Shown here one piece after another: positions 1-4,789 of a DNA stretch of 7,590 nucleotides. The notes under the pieces are model-generated. The model did not search any database. It had not been told where the DNA came from and worked only from the letters and a program-made list of their open reading frames with translations. The DNA is from Oceanospirillum sp964342385 (lineage in GTDB: Bacteria > Pseudomonadota > Gammaproteobacteria > Pseudomonadales > Halomonadaceae), in assembly GCA_964342385.1 (NCBI GenBank), contig CAYFGP010000226.1:1-7590 (forward strand). Reading direction: 5' to 3'. How positions within the stretch are numbered: the first letter of the stretch is position 1; the number at the start of each line of letters is the position of its first letter. The translations under genes were made by a program, and so were the position numbers.

Positions 1-2
1 GA

Positions 3-37
3 TCTCAACTATCCGTCAAGATAGCGAATAGTTGAGA
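3..37 (-). repeat. Inverted repeat across the cupin gene stop codon
   Basis: TCTCAACTAT (3-12) is a perfect 10-bp complement of ATAGTTGAGA (28-37), with a 15-nt loop that contains the cupin stop codon (16-18). In the cupin transcript this would fold at the very 3' end of the message and may be a terminator or a 3' stabilising stem. The window ends 2 nt beyond the outer arm, so a U-tract cannot be checked. Confidence 0.5.
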
Positions 38-381
38 GGGGGCTGAATAGTTACGCGGCATTTTGTTTTAATATCCCAAATTCCCAGGCTGTTTGCCGGA
101 AAATACAGCAGGTCACCGGCACTAATCTCGGTCACCACACCCTGCTCATCGGTATAGCTGCACTCTCCCTCCAGGAAATAACACATCTCCATCGCGGTAA
201 TCTGACGACGCCAGCGTCCCGGTGTAGATTCCCAAACGCCCACTTCGGAACCATCTTCATTGGCGAAATCAGTGCCCGTTAACTGGGAGGGCGATGACCG
301 AATGGGCTCAGGCACTGCACCCCAATCGGCAAGTTCATATGATGAAACCTGATCTACTGCAGCAAGTTTTCTGATGGCCAT
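16..381 (-). CDS. DUF861/Cupin_3 family small cupin protein
   Basis: A 121-residue single-domain cupin. Residues about 46-114 follow the DUF861 (Cupin_3, EutQ-like) pattern: GVWESTPGRWRR, then a hydrophobic strand into the FLEGE turn (69-73), GD at 89-90, FPA at 94-96 and G-x-W at 100-102. Neither the HxH of cupin motif 1 nor the His of motif 2 is present, so metal-dependent catalysis looks unlikely; a sensing, binding or accessory role is more plausible (inference). No signal peptide or membrane segment is seen, so it is probably cytoplasmic. I chose the ATG at 381 because GGGAG (393-389) lies 7 nt upstream; the ATG at 387 is only 1 nt from it. It is transcribed divergently from the aldehyde dehydrogenase and may share its control region. 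Small cupins of this family often sit beside polyamine or amine oxidation genes, but the substrate is unknown. Family assignment is fairly sure; function is not. Confidence 0.85.
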   Translation of the reverse strand: MAIRKLAAVDQVSSYELADWGAVPEPIRSSPSQLTGTDFANEDGSEVGVWESTPGRWRRQITAMEMCYFLEGECSYTDEQGVVTEISAGDLLYFPANSLGIWDIKTKCRVTIQPPLNYSLS

Positions 382-424
382 ATTCATTCTCCCGGTGGAT
401 TAGAAATAACAAAATAACGTGTAA

Positions 425-644
425 GCACCTGAACAAAAAAACTCTATAAAGGTTGCTGTATTCCCCAGACAACGGCTGGAGAATACCCAAATACTTTTGT
501 TCAGGTATGTCACACCCTGGTTCAGGTGTGATAGCAATACCCATTGTTATCTCATTGCATACCGGCACCAATACATAAAGCGGACGCCAACGGCATATAT
601 GCGGTCAGAACACACGAGCTGTTTTGCACAGTCTGTTCAGGTGT
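425..644. promoter_or_regulatory. Four-copy TGTTCAGGTGT-like motif, candidate operator array
   Basis: The motif occurs at 435-425 on the minus strand (TGTTCAGGTGC) and on the plus strand at 498-508 (TGTTCAGGTAT), 519-529 (GGTTCAGGTGT) and 634-644 (TGTTCAGGTGT). The first two copies face each other and form a 12-bp perfect inverted repeat. The third also forms its own palindrome, CACACC-8 nt-GGTGTG (511-530). A weaker relative, GTCAGGTGAG, lies at 710-701 on the minus strand. I did not find the TTCAGGT core in the other intergenic regions of the window. This looks like a binding-site array for a regulator of the cupin and ALDH genes; which regulator is unknown. Confidence 0.45.
458..486. repeat. 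Imperfect stem-loop in the cupin/ALDH spacer
   Basis: GTATTCCCCAG (458-468) pairs with CTGGAGAATAC (476-486), 10 of 11 positions, around a 7-nt loop. It lies between the two facing TTCAGGT motifs at 427-438 and 495-506. On the minus strand it would be in or near the cupin leader and is followed, 16 nt later, by a run of seven T (440-434), so an attenuator-like role is possible but the T-run is too distant for a classical terminator. Confidence 0.35.
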
Positions 645-732
645 TTATCGGGTATCTATCTAGCGCCTATCGGGCAACTAATTGCATCTAAGCTACACAA
701 CTCACCTGACGCTGCAGTGACCTGATTACGGC

Positions 733-769
733 CCTATTTCACCCCTGAGTGTCCTATTTACACCCTTGG
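733..769 (+). promoter_or_regulatory. Duplicated CCTATTT...ACCC element upstream of ALDH
   Basis: CCTATTTCACCCCTGAG (733-749) and CCTATTTACACCCTTGG (753-769) are imperfect direct repeats with a 20-bp period, about two helical turns. The second copy ends in ACACCCTTGG, which recurs exactly at 4671-4680 upstream of puuA, in both cases followed by a T-rich stretch. The second copy includes TTTACA (757-762), a possible -35, but no good -10 follows at 16-18 bp. I read this as a shared promoter-proximal binding site rather than a defined promoter. Confidence 0.35.
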
Positions 770-831
770 CTTTTAATTTTAAAGCCGAATAATCATACTG
801 TTTATCATTCTTTTAGTCACAGGGTAAAACT

Positions 832-2256
832 ATGAAATGTCTGGACCAGCTCTATATTGACGGCCAATGGCAAGGATCAACAGAACAGGTGTTCCTTGAT
901 GCGATCAACCCGGCCACAGAACAACTTTGTGCCAAAGTAATCAGGGCATCAGAGGATGATGTTAATCAAGCAGTACAGGCCGCACGCAAGGCCTTTGCTG
1001 GTTACTCCCAGCTGACTCGACACAATCGCCTGGACCTGCTGGCCTCTATTATCGATCAATACCAGAAACGCTACGAAGATGTTGCTCAGGCGATGTCAGA
1101 AGAGATGGGTTCACCGATTACGCTATCCCTGGAATCTCAAGCCGATTGCGGTCTGGGACATCTGCAGAATGCTTATGATGTATTCAAAGAATTCTCGTTT
1201 GAGGAGCAACGCCGGGAAGGTTTGGTCATTCGCAAAGAGCCGATTGGTGTGTGCGGTTTTATCACGCCCTGGAATTGGCCTATGAATCAGATCGCCTGCA
1301 AGGTGGGGCCGGCACTGGCAGTGGGTTGTACCATGGTGCTTAAACCGTCTGAAATTGCGCCATTGTCTGCCCAGTTGTTTGCCGAAATTCTGCACGATGC
1401 AGGCGTACCTCATGGTGTGTTTAATATGGTACATGGTGATGGTGCTGTGACCGGTCATGCCCTGACCCGTCACCCTGAGGTGGATATGGTCTCTTTCACG
1501 GGTTCCAGCCGAGCCGGTATTCTGGTGGCTCAAAATGCTGCTCCAACCATTAAACGTGTTACCCAGGAGTTAGGTGGCAAATCTGCCAATATCATTCTGG
1601 ACGATGCGGATTTTGAACATGCTGTCGCAGAGGGTGCGGCAACTCTGTTTGAAAATACCGGGCAATCCTGTAACGCTCCATCCCGTATGCTGGTACCAGC
1701 AGATAAGATAGAGGAAGCCAGTCGCATTGCTGCTCTGACAGCCCATGATATGGTGGTTGGTGATCCTAAAAATCCCACCACCGAGCTGGGGCCTGTCGCT
1801 AATCAGGTCCAGTTCAATAAGATCCAGCAGATGATTGCTCAAGGCATAGAGGAAGGTGCCACTCTTGTTGCTGGTGGTACAGGTAAACCGGAAGGCCTTG
1901 ATCAGGGCTATTATGTTAAACCCACGGTTTTCACCCATGTCAGCAATAAGATGAGTGTCGCCCGTGAGGAAATCTTTGGTCCTGTGCTCAGTATTATTCC
2001 TTACGAGGATGAGGAAGATGCAATTGCCATCGCAAATGATACCGAGTACGGCTTAGCCGCCTATATCCAGGGACAAGACCCGACCCGTTTAAAGCGTATT
2101 GCTGCCCGGCTACGAGCCGGTACCGTTAATATTAATGGCGATAACGGTGATTATGATACGCCCTTTGGTGGCTATAAACAGTCAGGTAATGGACGGGAAT
2201 ATGGTCCGGAAGGCTTTGCTGACTACCTGGAGATCAAAGCAATTTCAGGCTGTTAA
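832..2256 (+). CDS. NAD(P)-dependent aldehyde dehydrogenase, CddD-like
   Basis: A 474-residue soluble aldehyde dehydrogenase of full family length. Catalytic features are intact: oxyanion Asn148 in PWNWP (146-150), cofactor Lys171 in LKPSE, the SFTGS nucleotide loop (221-225), general base Glu246 in QELGG, catalytic Cys280 in NTGQSC, and Glu380 in EEIFGPV. The NTGQSCNAPSRMLVP stretch (275-289) and the ending PFGGYKQSGNGREYG resemble the CddD/SSP0762-like ALDH group more than E. coli PuuC, which is about 20 residues longer. From context it probably oxidises the gamma-glutamyl aminoaldehyde produced by the PuuB-like oxidase, or another aminoaldehyde from polyamines; this is inference. The start is supported by AGGG (821-824), 7 nt before the ATG. 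It is divergent from the cupin gene and convergent with the regulator gene, with a terminator between. Enzyme class is near certain; the substrate is not. Confidence 0.95.
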   Translation: MKCLDQLYIDGQWQGSTEQVFLDAINPATEQLCAKVIRASEDDVNQAVQAARKAFAGYSQLTRHNRLDLLASIIDQYQKRYEDVAQAMSEEMGSPITLSLESQADCGLGHLQNAYDVFKEFSFEEQRREGLVIRKEPIGVCGFITPWNWPMNQIACKVGPALAVGCTMVLKPSEIAPLSAQLFAEILHDAGVPHGVFNMVHGDGAVTGHALTRHPEVDMVSFTGSSRAGILVAQNAAPTIKRVTQELGGKSANIILDDADFEHAVAEGAATLFENTGQSCNAPSRMLVPADKIEEASRIAALTAHDMVVGDPKNPTTELGPVANQVQFNKIQQMIAQGIEEGATLVAGGTGKPEGLDQGYYVKPTVFTHVSNKMSVAREEIFGPVLSIIPYEDEEDAIAIANDTEYGLAAYIQGQDPTRLKRIAARLRAGTVNINGDNGDYDTPFGGYKQSGNGREYGPEGFADYLEIKAISGC

Positions 2257-2293
2257 AGCTGAGGTGATGGCACGCTTGTGCTGATAAAACGCT

Positions 2294-2311
2294 GCTTAGG
2301 CATGCCTGAGC
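2294..2311. repeat. Near-perfect 18-bp palindrome after ALDH
   Basis: GCTTAGGCATGCCTGAGC reads the same on both strands except for one mismatched pair (2297/2308), with a perfect AGGCATGCCT core at 2298-2307. It lies just before the ALDH terminator. Having no loop it is a poor RNA hairpin; a protein-binding role is possible but nothing supports one. Confidence 0.25.
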
Positions 2312-2313
2312 AT

Positions 2314-2355
2314 AACAATCACTGTCCGGCTACCCCAGGCAGTGATTGTTTTAAT
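2314..2355 (+). terminator. Rho-independent terminator of the ALDH gene
   Basis: AACAATCACTG (2314-2324) pairs perfectly with CAGTGATTGTT (2340-2350), extendable inward by a T-G and a C-G pair. The plus strand continues TTGTTTTAAT, a modest U-tract. It sits between the convergent ALDH and regulator genes. In the minus direction the flanking sequence has no T-run, so it mainly serves the ALDH transcript and may only partly block the other. Confidence 0.7.
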
Positions 2356-2363
2356 ATTAGAAA

Positions 2364-2909
2364 TTAAAGTGAGGGGGGCGTATGGGCACTGATGATACGG
2401 CAGCGCTTATTGGTCTTATTACGAAAACGATGGGGAATCTTGGTTGAAAAGGTATAACAATCCCCTTCTTCCAGCTGGTAAACCTCTCCACCCACGGTGA
2501 TTTCTATTTTTCCTTCGACGACAGTACCGGCTTCCTCACCTTCATGCTCCATCAATTCAGTACCTGTATCCGCACCGGGCGCAAAGGTTTCTACCATAAA
2601 GGCCAGGGTTCTGTTTTGATCCCGGCTGCCGACCATTTTCCAGTCAACGCCTTCATTACAGCTTAGATCGATCAGCTCATCAGGCCGATATACCACCTGC
2701 TTTTTTTCTTCCAGATCCAGAGTAAAAAACTCTGTGATGGTCATAGGAATACCACCCAGGATCTTTTTCAGAGATGCAATGGAAGGGCTGACGGAATTAC
2801 GCTCAATGGCTGAGATACTGCTATTGGTGACGCCGACTCGTTTGGCCAGTTCACGTTGTGAAAGCCCATAGATTTCACGGATTTTTTTGAGTCTATCGCC
2901 TACTTCCAC
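2364..2909 (-). CDS. puuR: XRE-cupin repressor of polyamine genes, PuuR/PauR type
   Basis: A transcription factor of 181 residues from the chosen start (E. coli PuuR is 185). The N-terminal XRE helix-turn-helix (about 3-62) has the GLSQRELAKRVGVTNSSISA core and recognition helix around 28-38. The C-terminal cupin (about 100-171) has HEGEEAGTVVEGKI, the GGEVYQLEEGD turn and IPHRFRN, closely matching PuuR, and ends in RIISAHTP as PuuR does. The GIPMTITEFF linker recalls the Pseudomonas PauR group. Family members repress polyamine catabolic genes and are relieved by polyamines. I chose the GTG at 2909 because AAGGA lies 7 nt upstream. Upstream in-frame starts at 2942 (GTG) and 2936 (ATG) would add 11 or 9 residues but have weak ribosome sites. 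It lies downstream of puuB on the same strand, after a 255-bp gap, and probably has its own promoter. Likely targets are the palindromes at 4603-4620 and 4707-4724. Confidence 0.9.
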   Translation of the reverse strand: MEVGDRLKKIREIYGLSQRELAKRVGVTNSSISAIERNSVSPSIASLKKILGGIPMTITEFFTLDLEEKKQVVYRPDELIDLSCNEGVDWKMVGSRDQNRTLAFMVETFAPGADTGTELMEHEGEEAGTVVEGKIEITVGGEVYQLEEGDCYTFSTKIPHRFRNKTNKRCRIISAHTPPSL

Positions 2910-3004
2910 AGCCTTTTCCTTAACCAAATAACGCATAAGCACTCACATAAAGGTTTCTCTTTAGCAAATGGCTTCATGCTTCAGCTGTTGGCCAAAAAAT
3001 ATCG

Positions 3005-3056
3005 AAACACTTTTGTGTAAGTGTGTATAAAAAATGAATGGCTCATCATTGTACAT
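3005..3056. promoter_or_regulatory. Candidate regulatory sites upstream of puuR
   Basis: Two elements lie here. The sequence 3038-3056 (minus strand ATGTACAATGATGAGCCAT) resembles the PuuR palindrome with one central base missing, keeping the TGnnCAAT half well, so it may allow autoregulation. The sequence 3007-3024 is an inverted repeat, ACACTT-6 nt-AAGTGT. The 21 bases from 3005 agree at 16 positions with 489-509 in the cupin/ALDH spacer, sharing the core ACTTTTGT. No promoter of puuR could be assigned. Confidence 0.3.
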
Positions 3057-3118
3057 ACCCAAACAAGAATATTCCGCTATTTCCTGGCCAGTTGGATTGC
3101 CATCAGGAAAGGGGTGAG

Positions 3119-3144
3119 GAGAGGCGTCAGGCTATACGCCTCTC
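3119..3144 (-). terminator. Stem-loop downstream of puuB, possible terminator
   Basis: GAGAGGCGT (3119-3127) pairs perfectly with ACGCCTCTC (3136-3144) around an 8-nt loop. It begins 20 nt after the puuB stop codon in the direction of puuB transcription. No U-tract follows on the minus strand (CTCACCCCTTTCC), so it may be a weak terminator or a 3' stability element rather than a full intrinsic terminator. A second, weaker inverted repeat lies just beyond (TTTCCTG 3080-3086 with CAGGAAA 3104-3110). Confidence 0.45.
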
Positions 3145-3164
3145 AGCATGTCCGGTAGGAAGGC

Positions 3165-4457
3165 TTAACGTAATTTTTCTTTCAAGCCGTAATACCACAT
3201 GCCTACAGCCAGCATCTGGCTGCCTAGCCACTCGCCAAAAGGTAGCTGGATATGTTTGAAATCAGCAAAAATATCAAACTTCTCCATCGAACCGGACACG
3301 GCATCGGCCATGATCTCCGCCATAATATGAGATAGGCCTATGCCATGACCGGAATAACCCTGGGCATAATAGACATTGTCCGATAGCTTACCCAGTTGCG
3401 GCACCCTGTTGATCACAATGCCCATCATGCCGCTCCAGGCGTATTCAATTTCCACACCTTTCAGACGTGGGAAAGTACGCTCAATAGCAGGACGTAACTC
3501 ACCAGCAATATCTCTGGATTCCCGACCGGAGTAATTTGCTCCGCCACCAAACATCAAGCGGTTATCTGCGGTCATACGGTAATAATCCAGTACAAATCGA
3601 CAGTCATAGACCGCGAGATCCTGCGGATTAATCTTGCGCGCGACCTCTTCACCCAGTGGCGCGGTTGCGACATTACCGCCACAGGCGGGGAAGATCATGC
3701 CTTTCAGCTTGATACCACCGAGTCTATGGTAAGCATTGCCCGCCAGAATCACAGAGTTCGCTTGCACCTGGCCGTGTTCGGTCATCACTTTTGGAGTATC
3801 ACCATGAACGATATTGGTGACTCTGGAATCTTCAAAGATCAAAGCACCCATGGATTCAGCAGCACGAGCCTCGCCACGACAAAGATTCAGTGAGTGCAGG
3901 TGCATATTGCGTCGATTTAACAGGCCGCCATGGTAGATATCACTTTCCAGATATTGCCCCATCTCATTGGCCTGAACCAAGGTGACATCATCTCCCATGC
4001 CACGGGCGTGGGCCTGGTCATAATTCTCAATCAACTCCTGCATATGACTGGGTTTATAGGCAGTATGCAGATGACCAAACTTTAGATCGCAGTCGATATC
4101 GTATTTAGCGACTCGGTTTTTAATAATGTCATGGCCCCGCCAGCGCAGGAACCAGAGAAAATCCTGTGCCGCTTGCTCACCCATGGTGCCACGCAGCTGC
4201 TTGAGGATAGCGCCATCACCGGATAAGGAACCGGTGACCTGGCCACCATTGCGTCCTGTTGCTCCCCAACCGATACGGTTTTCCTCAATCACCGCAACTT
4301 TCAGTCCCTTTTCAGCCAACTCAACCGCAATCGCGACACCGGTAAAACCGCCACCAATAATTGCCACATCCACTCGATGGAAGCCTTCAAGGCAAGGATA
4401 TCGTCGGTCGTCATTGAGTGAATTTGAGTAATAATTGTCGCAATAGCCTGTCGTCAT
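3165..4457 (-). CDS. puuB: Gamma-glutamylputrescine oxidase (FAD-dependent)
   Basis: A 430-residue flavoprotein of the DAO family, close in length to E. coli PuuB (426). The FAD-binding Rossmann motif is at the N-terminus: VDVAIIGGGFTG (29-40), with Glu58 at the end of the second strand for the ribose, followed by GATGRNGGQ (65-73), a PuuB hallmark. Other PuuB-like stretches are LNLCRGEA, VILAGNAYH, the LDYYRMTADNRLMFGGG block, and the C-terminal YYAQGYSGHGIGLSH, which completes the flavin site. It should oxidise gamma-glutamylputrescine to gamma-glutamyl-gamma-aminobutyraldehyde, with O2 giving H2O2, in the cytoplasm. I chose the ATG at 4457, where AAAGGG lies 7 nt upstream; an in-frame TTG at 4493 would add 12 residues unlike PuuB. 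It is divergent from puuA across a 332-bp region with two PuuR-type operators. Whether it also accepts glutamylated spermidine is open. Confidence 0.93.
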   Translation of the reverse strand: MTTGYCDNYYSNSLNDDRRYPCLEGFHRVDVAIIGGGFTGVAIAVELAEKGLKVAVIEENRIGWGATGRNGGQVTGSLSGDGAILKQLRGTMGEQAAQDFLWFLRWRGHDIIKNRVAKYDIDCDLKFGHLHTAYKPSHMQELIENYDQAHARGMGDDVTLVQANEMGQYLESDIYHGGLLNRRNMHLHSLNLCRGEARAAESMGALIFEDSRVTNIVHGDTPKVMTEHGQVQANSVILAGNAYHRLGGIKLKGMIFPACGGNVATAPLGEEVARKINPQDLAVYDCRFVLDYYRMTADNRLMFGGGANYSGRESRDIAGELRPAIERTFPRLKGVEIEYAWSGMMGIVINRVPQLGKLSDNVYYAQGYSGHGIGLSHIMAEIMADAVSGSMEKFDIFADFKHIQLPFGEWLGSQMLAVGMWYYGLKEKLR

Positions 4458-4584
4458 AACGCAACCCTTTTCTGAACATCTGTTTGTTATCAATTCATTA
4501 GCTTGTTTAAGCGATGCGTTTCAGCGTCAGGCGATCGTGTCTTGTTTTACTTCATTCTGAAATCAGTATGGCTGACAACTGTGC

Positions 4585-4613
4585 ATTATATCGCTCACTA
4601 GATGAGCATTTTA
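4585..4613 (-). promoter_or_regulatory. Predicted promoter of puuB
   Basis: On the minus strand there is a perfect TATAAT at 4590-4585. The -35 region at 17 bp (TAAAAT, 4613-4608) is poor, so the promoter may need help or be strong only through its -10. The -35 region lies inside the PuuR-type palindrome 4603-4620, a geometry in which repressor binding would block RNA polymerase. The leader to the ATG at 4457 would be about 120 nt. Confidence 0.45.
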
Positions 4614-4620
4614 TTGTTCA
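4603..4620. promoter_or_regulatory. PuuR-type operator 1 (puuB side)
   Basis: TGAGCATTTTATTGTTCA has the dyad TGnnCA-6 nt-TGnnCA and an ATTG right half, matching the second operator at 4707-4724 at the symmetric positions. It agrees with the PuuR-type palindrome as I recall it (ATGGaCAATATATTGaCCAT-like, also E. coli ATAATGAACA half sites). It overlaps the -35 region of the predicted puuB promoter. Confidence 0.6.
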
Positions 4621-4667
4621 AAGCGGCCAGCTCACAAGTCTAAAAGCTTATTTTTGTGCAAAATAAT

Positions 4668-4733
4668 TTGACACCCTTGGTTTTGAAAAGTAATTTCATT
4701 ACAAATTGAGCAATAAATTGAACACTTGATAAC
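4668..4733 (+). promoter_or_regulatory. Candidate promoters of puuA
   Basis: Two weak options are visible. A consensus -35 TTGACA (4668-4673) is followed after 17 bp by TAATTT (4691-4696), a poor -10. Alternatively TTGAGC (4706-4711) with 16 bp to GATAAC (4728-4733) would place the whole promoter under operator 2. The first -35 is part of the ACACCCTTGG element shared with the ALDH gene upstream region. Confidence 0.35.
4707..4724. promoter_or_regulatory. PuuR-type operator 2 (puuA side)
   Basis: TGAGCAATAAATTGAACA has the dyad TGnnCAAT-2 nt-ATTGnnCA, the best PuuR-type palindrome in the window. Its right half, AATTGAACA, resembles the E. coli PuuR box end AATGAACA. It lies 65 bp before the puuA start and overlaps one of the possible puuA promoters, as expected for a repressor site. 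Confidence 0.65.
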
Positions 4734-4789
4734 CCTTTATCGCTCACTGCGAACAAAATATTTCTCAAAAGAAGATAGAGAAGACCATT

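Larger units (their letters stand above)
382..831. other. Divergent intergenic control region, cupin/ALDH
   Basis: These 450 bases between two divergent genes hold no convincing gene. A plus-strand frame of 64 codons (497-691) lacks a good ribosome site and is not protein-like. The region does contain several repeated or palindromic elements listed separately: four TGTTCAGGTGT-like motifs, an imperfect stem-loop at 458-486, a 12-bp perfect inverted repeat (427-438 with 495-506), and a duplicated CCTATTT...ACCC element at 733-769 just before the ALDH gene. The space is larger than two simple promoters need, which fits multi-site regulation. I cannot place either promoter with confidence; AATAAT (788-793) and CATACT (794-799) are weak -10 candidates for the ALDH gene. 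No TGnnCA...ATTGnnCA (PuuR-type) palindrome was found here. Confidence 0.7.
4458..4789. other. Divergent puuB/puuA control region
   Basis: These 332 bases have no gene. They hold the two best PuuR-type palindromes, a consensus -10 for puuB, a possible promoter for puuA, and an 11-bp direct repeat TATCGCTCACT (4589-4599 and 4738-4748). The part from about 4540 to 4740 is A+T-rich compared with the flanking genes, as expected for promoter DNA. An overlapping repeat AAATTGAGCA/AAATTGAACA (4703-4712, 4715-4724) and a small palindrome GTAATTTCATTAC (4690-4702) lie next to the second operator. Confidence 0.7.

Noticed and set aside
335..571. Minus-strand 78-codon open frame overlapping the cupin gene start
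   Set aside because: It overlaps the well-supported cupin gene in another frame, lacks a ribosome site and resembles no family.
497..691. Plus-strand 64-codon open frame in the cupin/ALDH spacer
   Set aside because: No good ribosome site, composition unlike a soluble protein or membrane peptide, and it overlaps the repeated motifs that better explain the region.
757..785. Sigma-54 promoter before ALDH (TTGG followed by GC)
   Set aside because: The GG-to-GC distance is 14 bases rather than 10, so the required spacing is not met; the same holds for the copy before puuA.
1123..1938. Antisense open frames (up to 136 codons) inside the ALDH gene
   Set aside because: They are shadows of a strongly conserved enzyme gene on the opposite strand, without domain features.
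3038..3259. Plus-strand 73-codon frame spanning the puuR-puuB gap and the end of puuB
   Set aside because: It overlaps the conserved C-terminus of PuuB antisense and has no ribosome site or recognisable domain.
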